Below are positions 8,898 to 19,500 of a stretch of DNA of 64,000 nucleotides, in pieces (the first letter of the stretch is position 1; each line of letters begins with the position of its first letter). The notes beneath the pieces are model-generated. The model made no database searches. It saw nothing but the letters and a program-made list of their open reading frames with translations, and had not been told where the DNA came from. Origin of the DNA: Candidatus Gastranaerophilales bacterium (lineage in GTDB: Bacteria > Cyanobacteriota > Vampirovibrionia > Gastranaerophilales > Gastranaerophilaceae); assembly GCA_944325085.1 (NCBI GenBank), contig CALUYT010000013.1:38730-102729 (forward strand). The letters are read 5' to 3'. The position numbers and the translations under genes are program-made.

Positions 8898-9182
8898 ATG
8901 ATTAAACCATTAGGCGAAAGAATTGTTATTAAAGTTGTAGAAGAAACAGAACAAACTCAAGGCGGAATTTTTATTCCTGATAGCGCTAAAGAAAAACCTC
9001 AAAGAGGTGAAGTTGTTGCTGTTGGACTTGGTAAATTAAATGACAAAGGTGAAAGAGAGCCAATGGATGTTAAAGTTGGTGACACTATCCTATATGCTAA
9101 ATATTCTGGAACTGATGTTAAGGTTGATGGTGTTGAATATAAAATCTTATCAATCAAAGATGCTTTAGCTGTTATTGAATAA
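8898..9182 (+). CDS. groS: co-chaperonin GroES
   Basis: The 10-kDa lid of the GroEL chamber, 94 residues. It begins [14 protein letters not shown], has the mobile loop around [19 protein letters not shown], the [10 protein letters not shown] beta segment, and ends in [14 protein letters not shown], all typical. The ribosome site GGAG is seven bases before the ATG. It is 27 bases upstream of groEL and surely co-transcribed. TATAAA near 8861 may be the -10. No CIRCE dyad is visible upstream, so HrcA control is not supported here. Confidence 0.97.
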   Translation: MIKPLGERIVIKVVEETEQTQGGIFIPDSAKEKPQRGEVVAVGLGKLNDKGEREPMDVKVGDTILYAKYSGTDVKVDGVEYKILSIKDALAVIE

Positions 9183-9185
9183 TAA

Positions 9186-10859
<1,674 letters not shown>

Positions 10860-10886
10860 GACCTGCCACTTACATAAATCATTCAA

Positions 10887-10920
10887 AAAAGCGGTTTGTG
10901 AATTTTCACAAACCGCTTTT
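10887..10920. terminator. groESL terminator
   Basis: A 16-base perfect stem (AAAAGCGGTTTGTGAA / TTCACAAACCGCTTTT) with a two-base centre, so effectively a small tetraloop, flanked by A and T runs. It can serve groEL and the convergent EF-hand gene. Confidence 0.85.
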
Positions 10921-10947
10921 AGGTTTTCTATAATTAACCAACTTCTT

Positions 10948-12042
10948 CTATAAATCTATCGCATCTTCTGCTAATTTATCCATTACGGCTGATGCGTTTT
11001 TCTCTAATTCTTCTTTTGAGATTGTGCCATCCGGATTTGTATCTATTTGCGTAAAACTATTTTCTAATAATTCATTAAATTTCTCTTTATTAGCATCTGT
11101 TTCTTCTATTCCAAATGATTTTAGCATTGTTTTCATATATTGTTTATATTCGTCTTTATTTAAAACATTATCTCCATTTCCATCTGCAGACTTCAACATA
11201 CTTTCTGCATCTTCCGCATCAGTAGTTTTCTTAGATTCATCCAATATAGCTTGCGGATCATCTTTATTTTTCAATAAAAAAAGAGCTTCTGAACTTAGTT
11301 TATTACCTTTATCATCTTTTATAACTAAAGTATCATTGACTAAATCTGCGCTAAAGCCTTGAGGTAACTCAAAACCCTCACCAAATTCTTTTTTGATTGC
11401 AGCATCTAATTTATCTTGATTTACGTAATTATTACCACTTGTTTGTGAAACTTTTGCCCCAAGCTGGTACTTACCTGCAGAATCTTTTGTCAAAGCATAT
11501 GTTTCACTAGACCCATCAGGTTTTTGAATCGTAGCGACAAAAGATTGGCCACCACCTATATACCCTGAAGATACAGATTTTACGGAAGAACCGGATGGCA
11601 ATTTAGAAATATCTATATCTGAAGTTGCAGGAATTGTCTCAGTTTTAGTCAAATCTTGAACAGTTTTTACTTGTTTATCCAAAGTTGAAGTAGGCACAGT
11701 TGAACTACTTCTAGGTTGCGTAGATGTCAACTGAGGATTTTGCATCGTCGAATACTGATTCATCACATACTGTTGTTGTGTTCTTTGAGCTCTACGAGCC
11801 CTTATTCCACTAAAAAGACTTCCAAGAAAACTTAAACCTTGTCCTATTACGCTACCAATAAGCATTTCTTTAGAAGGGCCCTGGTTAATAGTAATAGTTG
11901 TTGAGCCACTGCCATAACAATGTGATGCCAAATACGCTTGGCGTTTTGCTTCAGCATGTTGCTCATACCTATTTGCAATATTTTGTCGTCCATAATGAAC
12001 AGACGGCTGATATTGGGAACCGAAGTTTTTAAATGTAACCAT
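10948..12042 (-). CDS. orphan protein with a C-terminal EF-hand pair
   Basis: A 364-residue protein of unknown role. The first 100 residues are basic and contain a weakly hydrophobic glycine-rich stretch (MLIGSVIGQGLSFLGSLFSGI) followed by RARRAQRTQQQ. The middle is Ser/Thr-rich with a beta-like part (SGYIGGGQSFVATIQKPDG). Residues ~285-355 hold two calcium-binding loops: DGNGDNVLNKDE and DTNPDGTISKEE, each with Asp at 1, Asn at 3, Asp at 5 and Glu at 12, spaced as a paired EF-hand. Calcium binding is therefore well supported. No signal peptide is seen. Only a weak ribosome site is visible before the ATG. It stands alone between terminators. Confidence 0.7.
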   Translation of the reverse strand: MVTFKNFGSQYQPSVHYGRQNIANRYEQHAEAKRQAYLASHCYGSGSTTITINQGPSKEMLIGSVIGQGLSFLGSLFSGIRARRAQRTQQQYVMNQYSTMQNPQLTSTQPRSSSTVPTSTLDKQVKTVQDLTKTETIPATSDIDISKLPSGSSVKSVSSGYIGGGQSFVATIQKPDGSSETYALTKDSAGKYQLGAKVSQTSGNNYVNQDKLDAAIKKEFGEGFELPQGFSADLVNDTLVIKDDKGNKLSSEALFLLKNKDDPQAILDESKKTTDAEDAESMLKSADGNGDNVLNKDEYKQYMKTMLKSFGIEETDANKEKFNELLENSFTQIDTNPDGTISKEELEKNASAVMDKLAEDAIDL

Positions 12043-12135
12043 AAATATAGTATCTCTTCTTATAAGTCATATTTATAAAAAAAATTTTTGATTCAAAATT
12101 TCAATTATAAATAATTCTGTTACACTTAGTTACAT

Positions 12136-12783
12136 TTAATTATTTATTTTTTCTTTTAAGATTTCGACTTCAGCTTTTAACTTATTAATTTCACATCTAA
12201 CAGGATCTGGAATTCGGTTGTGCATTAAATTCCCCTGCTTATCTACAACTGCTCTATGTACAACTCTACCAGGAATCCCAACAACAGTTGAATATTCAGG
12301 AACATCTTCTATTACAACAGAACCTGCTCCAATTCTTACGAAATCACCTATTGTGATATTACCTAAAACTTTTGCACCAGCACCTACAATTACATTATTA
12401 CCAAGGGTTGGATGACGTTTGCCATGCTCTTTTCCTGTTCCACCCAATGTAACTTGTTGATATATCAAAACATCATCGCCAATAATAGTCGTTGCACCAA
12501 TAACAACACCTTCACCGTGGTCTATAAAAAATCTTCTACCAATCCTAGCGCCAGGATGAATTTCTATACCTGTAACTATTCGGGTTATATATGAAATTAT
12601 TCGGGGGATCAATGGAATATTCCATTTATATAACCTATGAGCAAATCTATATGCAACTATTGCATGCAAACCAGGATAACAAAGGATAACTTCCAACAAA
12701 TTAGTTGCAGCCGGATCGTTATCATATATAACTTTTATGTCTTCTTTTACCTTTGTTATTCCACGTTTTATTACTGAAATCAT
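12136..12783 (-). CDS. cysE: serine O-acetyltransferase
   Basis: CysE transfers acetyl from acetyl-CoA to serine, giving O-acetylserine for cysteine synthesis. At 215 residues it is the short Bacillus-like form. The N-terminal helices include the NDPAATNLLEVILCYPGLHAI-type region. A left-handed beta-helix of hexapeptide repeats follows (IHPGARIG, FFIDHGEGVVIG, VLIYQQVTLGGTGKEHGKRHP, VIVGAGAKVLG), with the catalytic DHGEG and the KRHPTLG loop intact. The last ~30 residues are a lysine/glutamate helix. It starts nine bases after tyrS and is likely co-transcribed. No sulfur-responsive element is visible. Confidence 0.95.
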   Translation of the reverse strand: MISVIKRGITKVKEDIKVIYDNDPAATNLLEVILCYPGLHAIVAYRFAHRLYKWNIPLIPRIISYITRIVTGIEIHPGARIGRRFFIDHGEGVVIGATTIIGDDVLIYQQVTLGGTGKEHGKRHPTLGNNVIVGAGAKVLGNITIGDFVRIGAGSVVIEDVPEYSTVVGIPGRVVHRAVVDKQGNLMHNRIPDPVRCEINKLKAEVEILKEKINN

Positions 12784-12792
12784 TATATTCCT

Positions 12793-14016
12793 TTACTTTA
12801 CAAGCTTTGCAAATTTTCTTTTTCCTGCTTGTAAAATTACACTTTCTTCTACAGAAATAGAATATGACATATCTGAAATTTTTTCACCGTCAAGTTTTAC
12901 ACCACCGCCTTGGATTAATCTTTTTGCTTCACCACGGCTAGCTACAAATCCTAATTCTGTTAATAAATCAAGAATATTTTTACCTTGTTCAACTTTTACT
13001 TCTTGAATATCATCAGGGATTCCTTTATTTGACACTACGTTAATAAAGTCTTCTTGAGCTTTGTCTGCACCTTCTTTTCCATGGTACTCTTGTGTAATTT
13101 GATGTGCTAATTGCATTTTAATATTTCTTGGATTTACAGATCCATCTGCAATTTGTCTATCATATGTTTCAAGTTCTTCTTTTGTTGCGTCTGTTAATAA
13201 ACTATAATAACGAGTAATCATATTATCAGGAATACTCATCAACTTACCAAACATATCTTTAGCACTGTCAGTTAATGATATACAATGTTCAGGATATGTT
13301 TTAGACATTTTAACAACACCATCTGTACCTTCCAACAACGGTAATAAAATTACCAATTGAGGATATTTCTTACCATATGCTGTTTGAATATCTCTACCTA
13401 ATAAAGTATTAAATCTTTGGTCCGTTCCACCTAATTCAATATCAGCATCTATAGCCACAGAATCATAAGCTTGCATTAATGGATAGAAAAATTCAACTAT
13501 AGAAATAGGTTTTCCATCAGCATATCTTTTAGCAAAATCATCTCTTGTCATCATCTGAGCTACTGTTACTTGTGCTGATAATTTTAACAATTCAGTGAAG
13601 CTCATTTTATGCAGCCAATCAGCATTATTAACAACTTCTGCGTTAGATACATCTAAAACTTTAGACATTTGAGCAAAATAAGTTTTTGCATTTTCTTCAA
13701 CTTGTTCTTTTGTTAAAGCAGGTCTTGTTTCTGATTTACCTGATGGATCGCCAACCATTGCAGTAGCACCACCAACCAATAATACAATCTTATGTCCTAA
13801 AGCTTGAAATTCTTTCAATTTACGCATTACAACAGTATGACCTAAATGTAAATCTGGTCTTGTTGGATCCATTCCTAATTTTATTCTTAATGGAGTATTA
13901 GTATCTGCTGAATGTTGTAATTTTGCAGCTAATTCTTCAATTCCTCCAGGTAAAACTTCGGCATTTCTTGCTATATGTTGAGCTTGTTTTATAAATTCTT
14001 CTCTTATTTCCACCAT
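12793..14016 (-). CDS. tyrS: tyrosyl-tRNA synthetase
   Basis: Class I synthetase charging tRNA-Tyr, 407 residues. The HIGH-like signature is HLGH in DLHLGHTVVMRKL near residue 55, and KMSKT follows in VVKMSKTYPEHC. The tyrosine pocket stretch FFYPLMQAYDS and the GGTDQRFN motif are present. The last ~60 residues are an S4 RNA-binding domain (LASRGEAKRLIQGGGVKLDG). A good ribosome site (AGGAG) precedes the ATG at 14016. The upstream space to the divergent 14114 gene is under 100 bases, too short for a T-box leader, and none is seen. It leads the tyrS-cysE pair. Confidence 0.97.
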   Translation of the reverse strand: MVEIREEFIKQAQHIARNAEVLPGGIEELAAKLQHSADTNTPLRIKLGMDPTRPDLHLGHTVVMRKLKEFQALGHKIVLLVGGATAMVGDPSGKSETRPALTKEQVEENAKTYFAQMSKVLDVSNAEVVNNADWLHKMSFTELLKLSAQVTVAQMMTRDDFAKRYADGKPISIVEFFYPLMQAYDSVAIDADIELGGTDQRFNTLLGRDIQTAYGKKYPQLVILLPLLEGTDGVVKMSKTYPEHCISLTDSAKDMFGKLMSIPDNMITRYYSLLTDATKEELETYDRQIADGSVNPRNIKMQLAHQITQEYHGKEGADKAQEDFINVVSNKGIPDDIQEVKVEQGKNILDLLTELGFVASRGEAKRLIQGGGVKLDGEKISDMSYSISVEESVILQAGKRKFAKLVK

Positions 14017-14113
14017 TTTTATTCTCCTATCATTGTTATCAATTATAACAAAAAAAAGAGATAACTAGCAAAAAATATTTTATGCAGATTTAATAAAGTA
14101 AAAGGTTTTATTT

Positions 14114-14677
14114 ATGGATAAAATAAATTTTACAGGATTAAAAAATATTGGATCATACTCAAAAAATTTACCCTATTACCCTAAAAATCAACTTAGGACT
14201 CATATGATTATTAATTTAACAGATGATTATCAAGGTAATGATTTAACTGAATTCAAAGAAATTGCAAAAAAATGTCGTCCACTTTTAGGGAATATGAATT
14301 TTGCAAAAAACTCGAACTTTATTCATATAATGACAAGCACAACAAATTTAAAAGATGATGTTCCAGGAATGGCAGTAAATCATATAGTTATTCCTGCAAG
14401 AAAAGAAACATTACCATTATTTAGCTATATTGCAAAATTAACCAGAAGAATTGCAAATATGGCGGATAAGGAATTTATTATAAACAATGATTTCAAATAT
14501 AATAATGATGGAGAAAGCTTCATATTTCCATTAATAAAAGTAAGTGATCTCACCAAACATAATAAACAAAAAACAAACCAATTACTTGATGAAATATATT
14601 CACCAGAAAATAATCGAAAAGTTTCTCAAATTATTAATAATCATATACAACAACAAATGGAAGATTATTTAAAATAA
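14114..14677 (+). CDS. orphan protein beginning with INFTG motif
   Basis: A 187-residue protein not recognised. It starts MDKINFTGLKN, so the INFTG motif found deeper in other orphans lies at residues 4-8 here, right at the N-terminus. The body looks soluble, with a repeated pattern of short strands and helices (RTHMIINLTDDYQGND, NHIVIPARKETLPLFSYI) and a helical C-terminus ending QQQMEDYLK. No signal peptide or membrane segment is seen. AAAGG precedes the ATG by about 9 bases. It is divergent from tyrS and ends at a hairpin shared with the phage-like pair. Confidence 0.7.
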   Translation: MDKINFTGLKNIGSYSKNLPYYPKNQLRTHMIINLTDDYQGNDLTEFKEIAKKCRPLLGNMNFAKNSNFIHIMTSTTNLKDDVPGMAVNHIVIPARKETLPLFSYIAKLTRRIANMADKEFIINNDFKYNNDGESFIFPLIKVSDLTKHNKQKTNQLLDEIYSPENNRKVSQIINNHIQQQMEDYLK

Positions 14678-14679
14678 AC

Positions 14680-14720
14680 AAATCAGTGCCCTTATATTAA
14701 TTATATTTGGACACTGATTT
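14680..14720. terminator. bidirectional terminator
   Basis: AAATCAGTG (14680-14688) and CACTGATTT (14712-14720) form a nine-base stem between the convergent genes at 14114 and 14733. Confidence 0.65.
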
Positions 14721-14732
14721 ATTATTTTATAA

Positions 14733-15107
14733 CTAAACTTGAGCTTCTAAAGCATTCAATTCAGCTCTAAGATCCACAATTTGTGAATTATAATAATTCA
14801 ACCAAGTTTCACCGGATCTTGCGTCTTTAACTTCACTTTCACAAACTGCGCGAATTCTTTTTAAATCTAGCGCATCTAGATTTCTATATATTTCATCAAT
14901 TCGAGTTTTAATAGCAAGCTTTTGCTTTTCCGTTTCATAATCAGGATTTTCAATAATAGAATTATTTGAATAAATATATTTATATGGCTCTTGAAGATAA
15001 GCATCATAAATATCATCACTAACTTCTATATTCAATACATTTTCACCAAGTTGCTCAGCTTCACCACAGCCATTCAATATTCCATTTTCAACATGTATAT
15101 ATTTCAT
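14733..15107 (-). CDS. small protein resembling phage tail-fibre-associated proteins
   Basis: A 124-residue protein. The first ~50 residues are beta-like (YIHVENGILNGCGEAEQLGENVLNIEVSDDIYDAYL, read in parts), a style common in tail-associated proteins that continue into a helical tail. Here the second half is a helix with VCESEVKDARSGETWLNYY, also phage-like. A strong ribosome site (AAGGAGATTTAA) precedes the ATG. It lies 26 bases after the tail-fibre-like gene and is almost certainly co-transcribed with it. The phage link is an inference from style and neighbour; no named family is claimed. Confidence 0.5.
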   Translation of the reverse strand: MKYIHVENGILNGCGEAEQLGENVLNIEVSDDIYDAYLQEPYKYIYSNNSIIENPDYETEKQKLAIKTRIDEIYRNLDALDLKRIRAVCESEVKDARSGETWLNYYNSQIVDLRAELNALEAQV

Positions 15108-15133
15108 TTAAATCTCCTTATCAAATTAATAAA

Positions 15134-15769
15134 CTATCTCACTTTACGATACGCATCGAAATGCAATGTAAACTTTGCAGAACCAGAGCCAAAAGAAGTT
15201 CTAAAAACTTTTACTTGTCGATCTTTTCCAACTAATAAAAAAGCATTCGAAGCATTATAATATGCAGCATTTTCCCTTGTTACAATATACCCAACCGGAG
15301 TATAAGAAGAAATCAAATCTGTCTGTAAATTAATTTGCGCAGCATCTCCATAAGATGACCCACCACTTAGCCAAAAAGAACATCTTACTTCATACTTTGA
15401 AGAATCCTTTGGCAAATACGAACTTAAACTGTAAGTTTTAGTTGTATTTAAACTTATAGAAGTACTATCAGCTACTTTATAATATTTTACAGCCCAAGTC
15501 CCATCTAATAAAGAAGCATTAGCCTTAGCATCAAAAAGTTTTTGACCTGCAGAACTAATATTTGATAAGTCTAAATTTAATTTTTGCTCATCTAATTCTT
15601 CTTTTGTACTTTGAATTTTTGTATCTACTTCTGATAAACTTGTGTTAACCTCATCAATCCTAGTATTAGTATCTTCAATTTTAGATAACACATCATTAAA
15701 ATTTGCATTCACTTCATCAGCTTTAGCTTTTGTTCCTGGAACAAAAGCGTAAGGAACACCATATGCCAT
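15134..15769 (-). CDS. phage tail-fibre-like protein, 211 residues
   Basis: The N-terminus (YGVPYAFVPGTKAKADEVNA, then NFNDVLSKIED) matches the start seen in many short tail-fibre or virion structural proteins, where a PGT-x-A-x-A-x-E-V-N-x-N-F segment attaches the fibre. A coiled coil follows (TRIDEVNTSLSEVDTKIQS, EELDEQKLNL). Residues ~95-211 look like a beta-rich receptor-binding head ending in FTLHFDAYRKVR. The ribosome site AAAGGA precedes the ATG. No capsid, terminase or lysis genes are nearby, so it is either a remnant or a domesticated fibre used by the cell. Its partner is the gene at 14733. Confidence 0.6.
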   Translation of the reverse strand: MAYGVPYAFVPGTKAKADEVNANFNDVLSKIEDTNTRIDEVNTSLSEVDTKIQSTKEELDEQKLNLDLSNISSAGQKLFDAKANASLLDGTWAVKYYKVADSTSISLNTTKTYSLSSYLPKDSSKYEVRCSFWLSGGSSYGDAAQINLQTDLISSYTPVGYIVTRENAAYYNASNAFLLVGKDRQVKVFRTSFGSGSAKFTLHFDAYRKVR

Positions 15770-15861
15770 ATAATCCTTTCCGGCATATCTTATGGTACAT
15801 AAAACGGGGCAAGCTCAATTAACACAACAATTATAACATATTTATCAAATTTTCGTCAAGA

Positions 15862-15890
15862 AAGCGACCGCCAGTAACTAGCGGCCGCTT
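15862..15890 (-). terminator. terminator of the 139-residue gene
   Basis: AAGCGACCGC and GCGGCCGCTT form a ten-base stem. The single mismatch on the plus strand becomes a G-U pair when read leftward, so it is better suited to the leftward gene at 15919, whose stop is just upstream. GC content here is locally very high for this genome. Confidence 0.7.
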
Positions 15891-15918
15891 TTATATTTTA
15901 TAGATTTTCTCACATTTA

Positions 15919-16338
15919 TTATGCTATAAATTGAGCTGCACCTGATTCTGGATTTGGAGGTGTTGGTGCTTTTTTACCTTTGAATAATTTTACAATTGGT
16001 TCATATGTATATTTTGCAATAGCTTCACCTGCAACAGCTACATAGTGACCTATCTTTTTCATAAATCCTGGTTTTGCTGCTAATTCTTCAGCTCCCAATT
16101 TTTTAATCGCCTTAGGGAAAATCTTAGGTAGAGCTGCTAATGCTGCGGCAACAACTACTAAACCTGCAACTGTACCAAGAACTTTTTTACCTGTGCTTGA
16201 TTTTTTTTCTTCTGGTTGTGGTTGTTGAGCTGGAGCTGCAGTATTATTTGCATTTGGTTTTGAAAATGCACCTGCACGATCTAGAGCAATTGGACCTTCA
16301 CCAAAATGTACACTAGAGATAGGACTAACTGATAACAT
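15919..16338 (-). CDS. small membrane-associated orphan with N-terminal FGEG motif
   Basis: A 139-residue protein, unrecognised. It begins MLSVSPISSVHFGEG; the SP...FGEG arrangement is shared with the gene at 46104. A Pro/Gln/Lys-rich linker (residues 30-50) is followed by one hydrophobic segment (VLGTVAGLVVVAAALAALP) and a basic, partly amphipathic C-terminal half. The topology would put a short N-terminus on one side of a membrane. A very strong ribosome site (AAGGAGG) precedes the ATG, suggesting high expression. It is divergent from the giant acidic protein at 16505. Confidence 0.7.
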   Translation of the reverse strand: MLSVSPISSVHFGEGPIALDRAGAFSKPNANNTAAPAQQPQPEEKKSSTGKKVLGTVAGLVVVAAALAALPKIFPKAIKKLGAEELAAKPGFMKKIGHYVAVAGEAIAKYTYEPIVKLFKGKKAPTPPNPESGAAQFIA

Positions 16339-16504
16339 GAGAAAACCTCCTTACACACTTTTCTATACACGACTTATAAAACTCCTAATGAATTAATTTT
16401 GACCTAATAATATAAATTTGCAAATATTTGTTACAAAAATTTACATATTTTTTGGAATAATTTAATTTTATGTGTCATCTATATCTATGTGGGAGGAAAT
16501 TTTG

Positions 16505-19500
16505 ATGGCTAGTAAACAAGAAACATTAATATATATTGAAGAAGAGAATATTAAAGAAGCAGAATTCATGTCAAGAAGCTTTGTTGATATGGAAACAAAA
16601 AATAGAGCTTATATCAATGCTCTAGGCGCAGAACTTGCAATGAAATATTTAGCTTCAGAAGGTATTAAAATTGAAAATATTCATAACATACACTCTATTT
16701 CTAAAATTTTAGAAAGCATAGATATTGCAGATATTTTACTTCCAAATATTCATATTGATGTTCGTGTAATTTGGAATGAAAATCAAATATTTATACCAAA
16801 AAGTCATTTTGAATTAGAAATAAAACCTGATATATATCTTGTTCTAAAACTAGACACAAAATTAAAATATGTTGAATTATTAGGTTATTTTAAACCTCAA
16901 CAAATAAACCTAAAAAATTGCAACGATAAATATTATTTCTTTGCTAAAGACAAATTATCTTCCCCTGATTCATTGAAAAAATTTATTCAAAATTATACAG
17001 GTTCAACATCTAAAAAGATTTCTCAAGAAGATATGTTACGTGGTAGAGAACTTTCAATATCATTAGCTGATCATAACCTTTCAATAGATGAACAAAAAGA
17101 ATTATTAGAGCTACTATTTTTAAGTGACAGTTTAAGAGAAAGTGTTTTAGAATTTGATAATTTTGAAACATTAGCATACAATGTAGCATCTTCAACAACA
17201 AAAACAAAAGATTCTGCAGAAACATTTACTTTACTAAATCCTGAAGATGAAGAACAAAATAATATTGAAGATTTAAAACTTGATCCAATTGATGACGATA
17301 CTGAAAATAGTTTTACTCTACTACCTGCTGAAGATGATATTGAAGAATCAGCAACTCGTAGCTTGGAAAACAAATTGTCAGATACATTCTCTGATCAAAT
17401 AACAATCGAAGAAAATTCAATCTCTAACAATAATGATCTTGATTTATCAGGAACAAATGTTACAGAAGAAGATATATTCCTTGATGAATCATTTTTTGAA
17501 AACACAACTGAAGATAATGAAACTGAAACATCCGTAGAAGAAAATAAAAATGAAGAAACTGAAGATCAAATCGAAAACTCTACAGAAACAGTTGAAGACA
17601 CAATCATTGAAACACCAACAGAAACTGAAAATATCAATAATGAAAATGTATTTGAAAATATTTCAAATGAAAATCAAACAAATGAACTTGAAACTACTGA
17701 AGATAACAATTCAGAAATAGCAGATGAAATACACGAAGATAATTTGACAGAACCAAACCTTGATGAAATTGACCTTGGAGACAATCTTCTTGATGATAAT
17801 ATTGGAATTCAAGAAGATATCAATATAGATACTCCAACAGATGAGCTTGAAAATATTGAAAACAGCAACTCTGAAACATTTGATACAATGCAAGAAGATA
17901 ATTTAATAGAATCAAACCTTGAAGAAATCGACCTTGGAGATACTCTTCTTGATGATAATATCGAAATGCCGGAACCTGAAATGGGGCTTGCTGAAAACAA
18001 TTTAGATGAAGATTTATCTCAAACAACTTTAGAAAATGAACTTCCTACACTTTCAGAAGATTTTTCAGATATAGATCAAGATTTATTAAGCGATACGCCT
18101 GAAAATACACTTGAAATTGATGAAACCGATGGTGAATTGGATACTATCGAAAACACTAATAACGAAACAAACGAAACTGAAACGCAAGAACAAGAAACCA
18201 ATTTACCAGAACAAAGCAGTACTAATATAAGCCAAGAATTAGCTCAAACCATAACAAGTGCATTAAAAGAATCTTTAGAAAAGAAAGACAATGCCACTAA
18301 CGTAGAAGCTGGCGCTATTTCTGCAGAAAAAACTTCTACAAACGCAATGAAATTAGCATCTGTTGCCGGGGATTTAGTTAATGACATCGTAAACAAAAAC
18401 ATAGAAGAGCAACAAAAAAATCTTGACAGAATTGATTACGCAAAATCTACAACTAATGCAAATGATGTTCCTGAACACATTGCAGCACTAGCTAAAGATT
18501 TATCAGCTGCAAAAATTGAAATTAATATGAAAGAAGAAGCTTCAGGAAAATTTGAAACACCAAAAGACCTTTCTGAACTTAAAGTTGTAGAAAACAATCA
18601 TAAAGAACAAGAATTTGAACAAGAAACAATTGAACTTGGTGATATGGAAACTGTACAAACAGAGGAATTTACAGAAGATACTGATAGTATCGTAAATTTA
18701 GAACACCTAAATGCAATTGATTCACCAACAAAACCTGTAGAAAATCTTGAAGAACGAACTCAAACTCCAGAAGTTGACAAAATGGACTTACCAGATTTAT
18801 CAACTTTTGAAATTAGAGAAGATGGAACTTCTACATTTGACAATTTTGCAACAGATATTAATTATAATGAAGAAGAACAACTGGTTGATTTTAACATGCC
18901 ATCAAACGAAATTAAAATTGATGACAATGAAACATTTGGATTTGATACAACAACAGATATTTCTTCTGATTTGGCATTAAATGATGAAATATTTGAAAAT
19001 ACAATAATGGATACTCAAGAAACATTACTTGAAGAACCACATAATACAGAAGAAACATTTGACACAAACCCAGATGAAATAATTTCTGAAGAAATTGAAA
19101 ATCCGGCATCAACAACATTTGATTCTGAAATAACTTCAGATAATTCTGATATGGAAGATATTAATGACTTTTTAAATGACAATTTTGAAATTACAGAAAA
19201 TCCAACATCAGAAACACCTCAAGAAAGCATACATCAAGATATAATATCAGAAGAACCTCAAAATGATATTATTGAAGAACAAAATGCATTTCTATCAGAT
19301 ATTGAAAACGAAAGTCCAAATACACCAAATGAAATTATAGAAGAACCAATCATAAATGATACCGCAGAACCTCAAGAAACTTCTCAAGAATGGCTAAACG
19401 ATACTAATTATGATAATTTGGAAGACATTGAAATTCCACAACCAACTCAAAATGAATTATCGGAAGAAGATATAACAGAACCTGATGTAAATGCACCAAA

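Noticed and set aside
10887..10920. TTGTGAATTTTCACAA resembling a Rex site
   Set aside because: It is part of the groEL terminator stem; half-site spacing is 4 rather than 6 and it lies after, not before, a gene.
14017..14113. T-box leader for tyrS
   Set aside because: The space to the divergent gene is under 100 bases and no specifier loop or antiterminator is seen.
14733..15769. Full prophage
   Set aside because: Only two tail-like genes are present, no integrase, capsid, portal, terminase or lysis genes within 10 kb, and no attachment repeats seen.
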